Shown here: positions 1 through 6,318 of the stretch, in pieces
Layout of the letters: every line of letters starts with the position of its first letter
Position numbering within the stretch: position 1 is the first letter of the stretch
DNA from: Thiobacillus sp. UBA2186
Lineage (GTDB): Bacteria; Pseudomonadota; Gammaproteobacteria; Burkholderiales; Thiobacillaceae
Assembly (NCBI GenBank): GCA_002327405.1
Contig: DCVO01000135.1
Coordinates: 1-7,739 of the forward strand
Direction: 5' to 3'
Length of the DNA: 7,739 nucleotides
Notes under the pieces: generated by a model
What the model was told of the DNA's origin: nothing
The model's input: the letters and a program-made list of their open reading frames with translations, nothing else
Database searches by the model: none
Made by a program: the position numbers and the translations under genes

Positions 1-567
1 ATCATCGCCATGCCGGTGGTGCCGGAGAACGTCGAGGCCGAGGTGAGGAACAGCGCCGAGTACCATCGCAAGCACCACCGCTGCATTTTTTGCGCATTGG
101 TGGACGAGGCCTTGACCTTCGAGGCCACCATCTACGACCGCGCCTCCGGCGAGATCCGGCGCAAGGTCGATGTCGGCCAGTACGTGATCGAGCGCGGCGA
201 GCACTTTATCGCCGTGAAGCCCTTTGCCAGCCGATTCGAGTGGGAAGTGCACATCCTGCCGCTGGTGCACTCCGCGGAGTTTCTCGATACCCCCGACGAC
301 TGGCTGCCCGATCTCGCCCGCATCATGCGCCGCACCATGGCGAGGCTCGATGCCGTGATCGGCGGCGCCCAGTACAACTTCTTTCTGCACTCCGTTCCGC
401 ATGGCGACGATGCCGGCGCCCACGCCGCCAGCTACCACTGGCATCTGGAAATCTGCCCGCGCACGTCGATTCCTACCGGTTTCGAACTGGGATCAGGCCT
501 CTTTGTGAACACCATCAGCCCGGAAGCGGCTGCGCGCCGCCTGCGCGAGGCGGATTTGGAGGCATAG
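1..567 (+). CDS. galT: GalT-like galactose-1-phosphate uridylyltransferase (HIT superfamily), C-terminal part
   Basis: The reading frame is open from the first base and ends at TAG 565-567, so 188 codons of a longer gene are visible. The ATG at 10 is probably internal, because the preceding codons (I-I-A) continue into M-P-V-V-P. In this family that segment directly follows the catalytic H-P-H-x-Q motif, which would lie just upstream of the window. Visible features are a C-I-F-C pair (codons 28-31), a likely zinc site; the segment K-P-F-A-S-R-F-E-W-E; and Y-H-W-H-L-E (His codons 146 and 148, Glu 150), matching the conserved C-terminal metal/substrate region. The end, G-F-E-L-G-S-G-L-F-V-N, is also typical. 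Known family members move UMP between UDP-glucose and galactose-1-phosphate in the cytoplasm (Leloir pathway), and relatives use other sugar phosphates or nucleotides. The family is clear; exact substrate is inferred. No SD or terminator of its own can be judged here. Confidence 0.8.
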   Translation: MIAMPVVPENVEAEVRNSAEYHRKHHRCIFCALVDEALTFEATIYDRASGEIRRKVDVGQYVIERGEHFIAVKPFASRFEWEVHILPLVHSAEFLDTPDDWLPDLARIMRRTMARLDAVIGGAQYNFFLHSVPHGDDAGAHAASYHWHLEICPRTSIPTGFELGSGLFVNTISPEAAARRLREADLEA

Positions 568-668
568 GCCCTCGCAAGCGCAAGACTGGCGTTAACAGGC
601 CCTGCCACTGGCATTTCGGGTCAGGCTGTATTATCCAGAAAGTGTTACTGCGATAAGGAGCGGCCAGT
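568..668 (+). promoter_or_regulatory. Intergenic leader of the GGDEF-EAL gene with a weak promoter candidate
   Basis: This is the 101-bp gap between the GalT-like gene and the c-di-GMP gene. The best -10 candidate is TATTAT at 629-634 (5 of 6 matches to TATAAT), but no convincing -35 lies 16-18 bp upstream, so the promoter call is weak. ACTGGC occurs twice (585-590 and 607-612) and its complement GCCAGT abuts the start codon (663-668); the separation is too wide to claim a hairpin. I see no c-di-GMP riboswitch, no rho-independent terminator after the GalT-like gene and no small ORF. Confidence 0.3.
655..660 (+). promoter_or_regulatory. Shine-Dalgarno site of the GGDEF-EAL gene
   Basis: AAGGAG lies 8 bases before the ATG at 669. 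It is a strong ribosome binding site and fixes that start over internal alternatives. Confidence 0.8.
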
Positions 669-2510
669 ATGGCGGAGCCCCCCCATCCGAGTGCGACCGA
701 TTCGTTCGAGGTCGGCAAGAACCGAGTCAATCCGGAGCGGTTGTATACCCTTTGGGAACTGGCTACGCAACAACATCCCAATGACGAGTCGCGCATCCAG
801 GCGATACTGGCTGAGGCATGCGGTGCGATGGGATTGGATATTGCACTGGTCGGCGAAGTCGAGGAGGACAAATTCCGCGTCCGGCATGCCTGCGATGCGG
901 ACCGGCGCTTCACTGGCGGCATGGTGTTGCCGCTTGCGGAGACGCCTTGCCAAAGCGTGGTCGAGCGCGGGGCGACCGTTTTCCGGCCCGACCTCGCCGA
1001 AGACCTCTTGCCTGGCGGTCTGTCGGTCGTCTCCCGGCTGGATTTGCAGGCCTGCGTGGGTACGCCGATCCGGATCGACGGCAAGCTGTGGGGCGTGCTG
1101 GCTTTTGCCGGCGTTGCCGCGCACCATGCCTCGCTCAAACAGGAGGACATCGCCTTCATCGAGTTGATCGCCGGCTGGATAGGCCTGCTGCAAAAGCAGG
1201 CCATGCAAAACGCCAGGCTGGAAAAGCTGGCGTTGACCGACGAGATGACCGGCCTGTCCAACCGTCGCGCCGCGGAAGCCAGATTGCAGGAAGAAATTGC
1301 CGGCGCGAGGCGACACAACCAGACCTTCGTTCTGGGCCTGGTCGACCTGGACCATTTCAAGCTGATCAACGACCGCTACGGCCATCGCGTCGGCGACGAG
1401 GCGCTGGCCAGCTTCGCCGGTGTTTTCCTCGATCATCTGCGCGAAGAGGACTGGGTTGCGCGCTGGGGCGGCGAGGAATTCCTGGTGTGCCTGCACACCC
1501 CCGACATCGATCAGGCCGAGGCGGTATTCGAGCGGCTGCGCAGTGCGCTCAAGCACCGGTCTTTCGAGACTTCCGCCGGTGCCATACATCTGACCCTGAG
1601 CGTGGGGCTCAGCCGGTTCGATCTGGAAAAGGGCACCCAGGATTCGCTGCTGGCCAATCTGGACAGCAACCTTTACGAGGCAAAGTCGCGCGGGCGCGAC
1701 CGCATCGTAAGCAGCAAGCATGGATTGGGCATGCTGCAAATGGCCTCGCTGCTGAAGGCCGCTGCCAGTGAAGACCGCATCCTGGCTGCCTATCAGCCCA
1801 TTGTCGATTTGTCCCGCCGCGAAATCGTGGCGGACGAGGCGCTGGCCCGGCTGCAAACGCCAGCGGGCGAAATCCTGGCTGCGTCAAGCTTCATCGACGC
1901 GGCCGCAGGCCTGAACCTGATGGCCGGCATCGACAGCATCGTCGCCAGTCGCACCATGGGACGCTGCGCGCAAAATCTTGCCTCGGGGGCTTCAAGCCAG
2001 CAGTTTGCGCATTTCATCAACCTGTCGCCTCAGTTTCTGGCCAGACGCGACCTGGTCGAAAAACTGCTGGACCGTGCGCAAGGATATTGCAAGACGTGCG
2101 GGGTGGAGATGGGGCCGGTCAAGCCCATCGTGTTCGAGGTCACCGAGCGCCAGGCCATCATGAACCTCGATACCCTGGAAGACGACCTCAAATTCCTGCT
2201 CGATTTCGGTTTCCGGCTGGCGCTTGACGATTTCGGCAGCGGCTATTCGTCCTTCCTGTACCTGTCGCGCCTGCCGATCAGCTTTCTCAAGATCGAGGGC
2301 TGGATGATCCAGAACATGCAGCACAACACCAAGGCGCTCAATCTGGTCAAATCCCTGGTGGATTTCGCACGCAACCAGGGCATCACCACCATTGCCGAGG
2401 GAGTGGAGGATGAGGACACCGCATGCCGGTTGCAGGATGTCGGGGTCGACTGGGCGCAGGGCTACCATTTCGGCTATCCCGAGTTGACCAAGGCGGCCTT
2501 TCCCGCCTGA
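669..2510 (+). CDS. GAF-GGDEF-EAL cyclic di-GMP synthase/phosphodiesterase
   Basis: A 613-residue soluble protein with no membrane segment or signal peptide. An N-terminal GAF sensor (about residues 25-175, with G-T-P-I-R-I-D-G-K-L-W-G at 131-142) leads through a helical linker (about 171-190) to a GGDEF domain. That domain starts at L-T-D-E-M-T-G-L-S-N-R-R, has D-L-D-H-F-K (226-231) and an active-site G-G-E-E-F (267-271). An inhibitory R-E-E-D I-site (258-261) sits exactly five residues before it. The EAL domain (about 365-613) keeps E-A-L (390-392), Asn451, Glu490 and Glu493, Asp520-Asp521, Lys541, Glu577 and Gln597. The usual L-K-I-D is L-K-I-E. Both halves therefore look potentially active: GTP to c-di-GMP, and c-di-GMP to pGpG. 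Ligand of the GAF domain and net activity cannot be read from sequence. A C-x-x-C pair (474, 477) sits in an EAL loop. It has its own SD and appears separately transcribed from hfq. Confidence 0.93.
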   Translation: MAEPPHPSATDSFEVGKNRVNPERLYTLWELATQQHPNDESRIQAILAEACGAMGLDIALVGEVEEDKFRVRHACDADRRFTGGMVLPLAETPCQSVVERGATVFRPDLAEDLLPGGLSVVSRLDLQACVGTPIRIDGKLWGVLAFAGVAAHHASLKQEDIAFIELIAGWIGLLQKQAMQNARLEKLALTDEMTGLSNRRAAEARLQEEIAGARRHNQTFVLGLVDLDHFKLINDRYGHRVGDEALASFAGVFLDHLREEDWVARWGGEEFLVCLHTPDIDQAEAVFERLRSALKHRSFETSAGAIHLTLSVGLSRFDLEKGTQDSLLANLDSNLYEAKSRGRDRIVSSKHGLGMLQMASLLKAAASEDRILAAYQPIVDLSRREIVADEALARLQTPAGEILAASSFIDAAAGLNLMAGIDSIVASRTMGRCAQNLASGASSQQFAHFINLSPQFLARRDLVEKLLDRAQGYCKTCGVEMGPVKPIVFEVTERQAIMNLDTLEDDLKFLLDFGFRLALDDFGSGYSSFLYLSRLPISFLKIEGWMIQNMQHNTKALNLVKSLVDFARNQGITTIAEGVEDEDTACRLQDVGVDWAQGYHFGYPELTKAAFPA

Positions 2511-2560
2511 TACCGGGGCGCCGCAGGAAACAAAGTGATTCCGCTTTTCGGGCTTTCGTC

Positions 2561-2566
2561 TAGAAT
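2561..2566 (+). promoter_or_regulatory. Possible second -10 element upstream of hfq
   Basis: TAGAAT matches five of six bases of the sigma70 -10 consensus, 80 bp before hfq. No recognisable -35 lies 16-18 bp upstream, so this is a weak candidate beside the one at 2589-2618. Confidence 0.25.
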
Positions 2567-2588
2567 TGGATGACTTGGCCGGGAAACC

Positions 2589-2618
2589 CTTGAAAACCCT
2601 CTGGCCGACCCAAATAAC
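2589..2618 (+). promoter_or_regulatory. Candidate promoter of the hfq operon (sigma32-like, also readable as sigma70)
   Basis: CTTGAAA at 2589-2595, preceded by CC, matches the heat-shock sigma32 -35 element. After exactly 13 bases comes CCCAAATA (2609-2616), an imperfect version of CCCCATnT. The 13-base gap is that of the E. coli dnaK heat-shock promoter. The same DNA can be read for sigma70: TTGAAA (2590-2595, 5 of 6), 17-bp spacer, AATAAC (2613-2618, 4 of 6). Transcription would start near 2622-2626, giving a leader of about 20-25 bases. The match is by eye. Confidence 0.5.
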
Positions 2619-2627
2619 ACAAGAGAC

Positions 2628-2639
2628 AACAACAGGAGA
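2628..2639 (+). promoter_or_regulatory. hfq Shine-Dalgarno site overlapping four A-R-N triplets (possible Hfq autoregulatory site)
   Basis: The SD AGGAG (2634-2638) lies 7 bases before the hfq ATG. The stretch AAC-AAC-AGG-AGA is four consecutive A-R-N triplets, the motif bound by the distal face of E. coli-type Hfq. E. coli Hfq is known to repress its own mRNA through the leader. Autorepression here is an inference; purine-rich SD sequences give some A-R-N triplets by chance. Confidence 0.45.
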
Positions 2640-2645
2640 GCCAAA

Positions 2646-2885
2646 ATGGCCGGCAAACCGCAACTACTTCAAGATCCTTTTCTGAATGCATTGCGCAAGG
2701 AGCACGTTCCAGTATCCATTTATCTGGTGAACGGCATCAAGCTGCAGGGGCAGGTGGATGCATTCGACCAGTATGTGGTCCTGCTCAAGAATTCCGTCAC
2801 GCAGATGGTCTACAAGCACGCGATCTCGACGGTGGTGCCGTCGCGGGCGATCAACTGGCAGGGCGGCGAGGAAGAAAACCCCTAG
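2646..2885 (+). CDS. hfq: RNA chaperone Hfq
   Basis: A 79-residue Sm-like protein that forms a hexameric ring and pairs small RNAs with mRNAs. The diagnostic stretches are Q-D-P-F-L-N-A-L (9-16), the Sm1 region [13 protein letters not shown] (23-35) and the Sm2 motif [10 protein letters not shown] (56-65). Proximal-face uridine-binding residues (Gln9, Tyr43 in place of E. coli Phe42, Lys57, His58) are present, as is distal-face Tyr26. The rim patch is R-K-E-H (17-20) rather than E. coli R-R-E-R, a form also found in Neisseria. The C-terminal tail is very short and acidic (G-G-E-E-E-N-P), unlike the 30-plus-residue tail of E. coli. It is the first gene of the probable hfq-hflX-hflK-hflC operon, with a good SD 7 bases upstream, and ends only 16 bp before hflX. 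Confidence 0.98.
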   Translation: MAGKPQLLQDPFLNALRKEHVPVSIYLVNGIKLQGQVDAFDQYVVLLKNSVTQMVYKHAISTVVPSRAINWQGGEEENP

Positions 2886-2901
2886 CCCACGGTAATTTGC
2901 C

Positions 2902-4047
2902 CTGTTTGAACGTCCCACGGGCGGCGAACGCGCGCTGCTCGTCTCCCTCGATTTTGATACCCCGGATTACGCAGAAAGTACCGAGGAATTCCAGCGTCTG
3001 GCGGAATCCGCCGGTCTGGACGTCGTCGGCCTGATCAAGGGCCGGCGCAGCCGTCCCGATCCGCGCTTTTTCGCCGGCAGCGGCAAGGCCGACGAAATAG
3101 CCGCCGCAGTGGCAGAAAGCGGCGCCGAAGTCGTGCTCTTCAATCACGAACTTTCTCCCGCGCAGGAGCGCAACCTGGAACGGCATGTGCAATGCCGGGT
3201 GGTGGACCGGGTGACCCTGATCCTGGACATTTTCGCCAGCCGCGCACAGAGTGCGGAGGGCAAGCTGCAGGTCGAGCTTGCGCAGTTGCAGCATTTGTCC
3301 ACCCGGCTGGTCCGAGGCTGGACCCACCTGGAGCGGCAAAAGGGCGGTATCGGCCTGCGCGGACCCGGCGAAACCCAGCTGGAAACCGACCGCCGCCTGC
3401 TGGGCGACCGCGTCAAGCTGCTGAAAACCCGCCTGCAGAAATTGTCCCGCCAGCGCCAAACCCAGCGCCGCGCGCGCAGCCGCAACCGGGTCAAGACTCT
3501 GGCCCTTGTGGGCTATACCAACGCCGGCAAATCGACGCTGTTCAATGCGCTGACCCGCGCCGGCACCTATGTCGCCGACCAGTTGTTCGCCACCCTCGAT
3601 ACCACCAGCCGCAAGCTGTACTTGCCGGGCGTGGGTGAAGTGATCGTGTCGGATACGGTCGGCTTCATCAGCCAGTTGCCGCACAGCCTGATAGCCGCTT
3701 TCCGCGCTACCCTGGAGGCGACGGCCGAGGCCGATCTGCTGCTGCATGTGGTGGACAGCGCCAGCCCCAACCGCGACCTGCAGATGCGCGAGGTGGGCAA
3801 GGTGCTGGCAGAGATCGGCGCGGGCGAGGTGCCGCAGCTTCTGGTCTACAACAAGATCGACCTGACCGGCGCTGCGCCCGGAGTCGAAAAAGACGAATAT
3901 GGTAAACTTCAGGCCGTTCGCGTTTCCGCCAGAAACGGCGCCGGGCTTGATGATTTGCGCCGCGCCCTGACGGTAATTCTGATGACGGGACTGCCAGCCG
4001 GCAGTGCGGAATCCGGCCACGGCAATACAATCAGCCTGACACTCTGA
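2902..4047 (+). CDS. hflX: Ribosome-splitting GTPase HflX (probable CTG start)
   Basis: A 381-residue Obg-HflX GTPase that binds the 50S subunit and splits stalled 70S ribosomes under stress. The N-terminal domain runs from F-E-R-P-T-G-G-E through F-F-A-G-S-G-K; then comes the family signature G-G-I-G-L-R-G-P-G-E-T-Q (148-159) and a basic helical linker. The G domain has G1 G-Y-T-N-A-G-K-S-T (204-212), switch-region F-A-T-L-D-T-T, G3 D-T-V-G-F (251-255), G4 N-K-I-D (317-320) and G5 S-A-R (342-344). Start: an in-frame TAA is at 2893-2895, and no ATG, GTG or TTG follows until GTG 3109, which would remove 69 conserved residues. CTG 2902 aligns with the Met of the M-F-E/D-R-P start usual in relatives. 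Its SD is poor, so coupling to hfq, whose stop is 16 bp upstream, is likely. Identity is certain; the start is inferred. Confidence 0.93.
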   Translation: MFERPTGGERALLVSLDFDTPDYAESTEEFQRLAESAGLDVVGLIKGRRSRPDPRFFAGSGKADEIAAAVAESGAEVVLFNHELSPAQERNLERHVQCRVVDRVTLILDIFASRAQSAEGKLQVELAQLQHLSTRLVRGWTHLERQKGGIGLRGPGETQLETDRRLLGDRVKLLKTRLQKLSRQRQTQRRARSRNRVKTLALVGYTNAGKSTLFNALTRAGTYVADQLFATLDTTSRKLYLPGVGEVIVSDTVGFISQLPHSLIAAFRATLEATAEADLLLHVVDSASPNRDLQMREVGKVLAEIGAGEVPQLLVYNKIDLTGAAPGVEKDEYGKLQAVRVSARNGAGLDDLRRALTVILMTGLPAGSAESGHGNTISLTL

Positions 4048-4069
4048 CTCCTTAATTTAACTAGACATC

Positions 4070-5254
4070 ATGGCCTGGAACGATCCCCAATGGGGCAAGA
4101 AAGACAGCGCAGGTCCGCCGGACCTGGACGAGATATGGAAGCGCTTCAACCAGCGCCTGAACAGCATGTTCGGCGGCAAGGGCGGTGGCCCTGAAAGACC
4201 CGGCACGGGCGCAGCCGCGGGCGGTTTGGCCGGCCTGCTGATCGGCCTGGCTTTTCTGGTCTGGCTGGCGACCGGTTTTTATATCGTCGATGCCGGCAGC
4301 AGGGGAGTGGTGCAGCGTTTCGGCAAGTACACTGAAAGCACGGGGCCGGGCGCGCACTGGCGCATGCCCTGGCCAATCGAGACTAGCCGCGTAATAAACG
4401 TGGATAGCGTGCGCACTATCGAGGTGGGGTATCGCGGCAAATCCAAGAACCTGCAGGAATCGCTGATGCTGACCGACGACGAGAACATCGTTGATCTGCA
4501 GTTCGCCGTGCAGTACAACCTGAAGAGCGCCGAGGATTTCATGTTTGTCAACCGCTACGAGGATGACGAGGATGCGAAAGATGTGGTGCTTCAGGCGGCG
4601 GAAACCGCAATGCGCGAGGTGGTGGGCAAGAACAAGATGGATTTTGTGCTGAGCAGCGGCCGCACCGAAATTGCCGCCCAGGCCAAAAAACTGATGCAGG
4701 AAATTCTCGACCGCTACAAGACCGGCATCAACATCAGCCAGATCAACATGCAGAACGTGCAGGCGCCGGAACAGGTGCTGGCGGCGTTTGAAGACGTGCA
4801 AAAAGCCAACCAGGACCGCGACCGCCTGAAGAACGAAGCCCAGGCCTACGCCAACGACGTCGTGCCGCGTGCGCGCGGCCAGGCGGCGCGCCTGCTGGAA
4901 GAAGCCGAGGGCTACAAGCAGCAGGTGATCGCCAATGCCCAGGGCGAGGCCGCGCGCTTTGCCCAGGTGCTGGCCGAGTACCAGAAGGCGCCTGCGGTCA
5001 CGCGCCAGCGCTTGTACCTCGACACCATGCAGCAGGTGATGAGCAACACCGCCAAGGTGGTGGTGGACCAGAAAGGCAACGGCAGCCTGCTTTACCTGCC
5101 ACTGGACAAGTTGCAGCAGCTCACGGCACAGCCCTATGCCGGCGCACCCGAGTCGCTGCGGCAACCTTCAACTTCTTCTTCGGCGGCAGGCGGGCCCGCG
5201 ACCCTGGGCGGCGGGCGCGAACTGCTGGGGCGCGAGCGGGGAGAGCGGCCATGA
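4070..5254 (+). CDS. hflK: FtsH modulator subunit HflK (SPFH/band 7 membrane protein)
   Basis: A 394-residue inner-membrane protein. With HflC it builds a large cage around the FtsH protease on the periplasmic side and tunes membrane-protein degradation. The start M-A-W-N-D-P-Q-W-G and P-P-D-L-D-E-I-W are typical of HflK. A Gly/Pro-rich cytoplasmic stretch (34-50) precedes a single membrane helix (about 51-72), then the SPFH domain beginning Y-I-V-D-A-G-S-R-G-V-V-Q-R-F-G-K (71-86). A long charged helical region (about 235-330) follows, rich in Ala, Glu, Gln and Arg. The C-terminus is low-complexity Ser/Gly/Ala and probably disordered. It starts 22 bp after hflX, and I see no clear SD in the intervening AT-rich stretch, so translation may depend on coupling. 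It overlaps hflC by 4 bases (ATGA), consistent with equal synthesis of the two partners. Length is close to the E. coli protein (419). Confidence 0.97.
   Translation: MAWNDPQWGKKDSAGPPDLDEIWKRFNQRLNSMFGGKGGGPERPGTGAAAGGLAGLLIGLAFLVWLATGFYIVDAGSRGVVQRFGKYTESTGPGAHWRMPWPIETSRVINVDSVRTIEVGYRGKSKNLQESLMLTDDENIVDLQFAVQYNLKSAEDFMFVNRYEDDEDAKDVVLQAAETAMREVVGKNKMDFVLSSGRTEIAAQAKKLMQEILDRYKTGINISQINMQNVQAPEQVLAAFEDVQKANQDRDRLKNEAQAYANDVVPRARGQAARLLEEAEGYKQQVIANAQGEAARFAQVLAEYQKAPAVTRQRLYLDTMQQVMSNTAKVVVDQKGNGSLLYLPLDKLQQLTAQPYAGAPESLRQPSTSSSAAGGPATLGGGRELLGRERGERP
5238..5243 (+). promoter_or_regulatory. hflC Shine-Dalgarno site inside the hflK 3' end
   Basis: GGGGAG lies 7 bases before the hflC ATG at 5251, within the last hflK codons. 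With the ATGA overlap it suggests re-initiation of ribosomes finishing hflK. Confidence 0.6.
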
Positions 5255-6129
5255 ACCGCATAGCAGCCATCCTGATCGGCGCGCTGGTCGCGCTGCTGGT
5301 CATCAACTCAGTCATCTTTACCGTCGACCAGCGGCAGACCGCCCTGGTGCGCCAGTTCGGCGAAGTGGTCGCGGTGCACAAGGCGCCTGGGCTCAAGGCC
5401 AAGATGCCACTGGTGCAGAACGTGCTGTACTTCGACACGCGCATTCTCACTACCGATACCAAGCAGGCGGAAAGTTTCCTCACGGCCGAAAAGAAGAACG
5501 TGCTGGTCGATTCCTTCATCAAGTGGCGCGTGATCGACGCGAATCAGTTCTACGTTGCCGTGGGTGCGGATGAGGATCGCGCCGCCACCCGCCTGCAGCA
5601 GACCGTGAACGACGGCCTGCGCGCCGAGTTCGGCAAACGCACGGTGCACGACGTGGTGTCGGGCGAGCGCGACCAGATCATGAAGCTGATTCAGCATAAA
5701 GCCGATCTGGACGCGCGCAAGATCGGGGTGCAGGTGGTGGATGTGCGCCTGAAGCGGGTGGATCTGTCGGATGACGTCAGCCAGTCGGTATACGGGCGCA
5801 TGGAAGCCGAGCGCAAGCGCGACGCCAACGACGCGCGCGCCACCGGGGCGGCCGAGGCGGAGAAGATCCGCGCCGATGCCGACAAGCAGAAAGCCATTAT
5901 CGTGGCCGAGGCCTACCGCGATGCCGAGCGCACCAAGGGTGATGGCGATGCCAGGGCCGCTGCGATTTATGCCGCTGCATACGGCAAGAATCCCGAGTTC
6001 TACGCCTTCTACCGCTCCATGCAGGCGTACCGCGAAAGCTTCAGTAGCAAGAGCGACCTGATGGTGCTCGACCCCAGTTCGGATTTCTTCAAGTACATGA
6101 AGAATCCGCGCGCGGGCGGAGGGAAGTAA
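5251..6129 (+). CDS. hflC: FtsH modulator subunit HflC (SPFH/band 7 membrane protein)
   Basis: A 292-residue partner of HflK in the FtsH-HflKC complex. A short N-terminal membrane helix (about 4-24) is followed directly by F-T-V-D-Q-R-Q-T-A-L-V-R-Q-F-G-E, the HflC form of the SPFH start. The SPFH fold continues to about residue 185, with the conserved V-D-V-R-L-K-R-V-D-L. A charged helix with repeated E-A, A-D and D-A pairs (about 183-240) leads to Y-G-K-N-P-E-F-Y-A-F-Y-R-S-M-Q-A-Y and a C-terminal segment ending D-F-F-K-Y-M-K-N-P. Despite its name it has no protease active site. It begins within the hflK stop codon (ATGA) and ends flush against the next gene (TAA then GTG). It is shorter than E. 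coli HflC (334) but complete at both ends. Confidence 0.97.
   Translation: MNRIAAILIGALVALLVINSVIFTVDQRQTALVRQFGEVVAVHKAPGLKAKMPLVQNVLYFDTRILTTDTKQAESFLTAEKKNVLVDSFIKWRVIDANQFYVAVGADEDRAATRLQQTVNDGLRAEFGKRTVHDVVSGERDQIMKLIQHKADLDARKIGVQVVDVRLKRVDLSDDVSQSVYGRMEAERKRDANDARATGAAEAEKIRADADKQKAIIVAEAYRDAERTKGDGDARAAAIYAAAYGKNPEFYAFYRSMQAYRESFSSKSDLMVLDPSSDFFKYMKNPRAGGGK
6118..6122 (+). promoter_or_regulatory. Shine-Dalgarno site of the DUF2065 gene
   Basis: GGAGG lies 7 bases before GTG 6130 and is encoded by the Gly-rich last codons of hflC. It supports the GTG as the true start. Confidence 0.65.
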
Positions 6130-6318
6130 GTGCAGGCTGGCGAACTGATCCTGGCCTTCGGCCTGCTGCTGGTTCTGGAAGGCGTGATGCCTTTCGCGGC
6201 GCCGGCCATGTGGCGCGAGGCCTTTCGCCGCGCCATCGAGCTGCGCGACGGCCAGTTGCGCTTTATCGGCGCGATCTCCATGCTGGCCGGTCTCGCGCTG
6301 ATTTTGCTCTCGCGTTAA
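6130..6318 (+). CDS. DUF2065 (YjeT-like) small inner-membrane protein
   Basis: A 62-residue protein with two hydrophobic helices (about residues 4-21 and 44-61) joined by a charged loop holding M-W-R-E-A-F-R-R and L-R-D-G-Q-L-R. The pattern L-V-L-E-G-V-M-P-F, then W-R, then R-x-x-G and a second membrane helix fits the DUF2065/YjeT family. In E. coli yjeT likewise sits immediately downstream of hflC. No function is established. The constant linkage to hflKC suggests a small membrane partner of that complex, which is inference. The GTG start directly abuts the hflC stop, with a GGAGG site 7 bases upstream. The following hisZ start is only 5 bp after its stop. Confidence 0.9.
   Translation: MQAGELILAFGLLLVLEGVMPFAAPAMWREAFRRAIELRDGQLRFIGAISMLAGLALILLSR

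Noticed and set aside
568..668. Riboswitch or small RNA upstream of the c-di-GMP gene
   Set aside because: No GEMM-type conserved core or strong hairpin is visible. Only short repeated ACTGGC words are present.
645..1856. Long minus-strand open frame of 403 codons opposite the GGDEF-EAL gene
   Set aside because: It is antisense to a clear protein with intact motifs, its translation resembles no family and it has no SD. Such frames are expected in GC-rich DNA.
2490..2510. GGCGG/CCGCC inverted repeat at the end of the GGDEF-EAL gene as a terminator
   Set aside because: The stem is short, lies inside the coding sequence and is not followed by a T-run.
2851..4020. Long minus-strand open frame of 389 codons opposite hflX
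   Set aside because: It is a complementary-strand shadow of HflX codons, with Gln/Ala/Gly-rich content and no recognisable domain.
3109..4047. GTG 3109 as the hflX start
   Set aside because: It would delete most of the conserved HflX N-terminal domain, which continues upstream in frame to 2902.
4036..4067. Internal promoter before hflK (CTGACA at 4036-4041 as -35)
   Set aside because: No acceptable -10 lies 16-18 bp downstream, and the transcript would start on top of the hflK ATG.
4061..5164. Long minus-strand open frame of 367 codons opposite hflK
   Set aside because: It is a shadow of hflK, with His/Leu/Val-rich low-complexity translation and no support.
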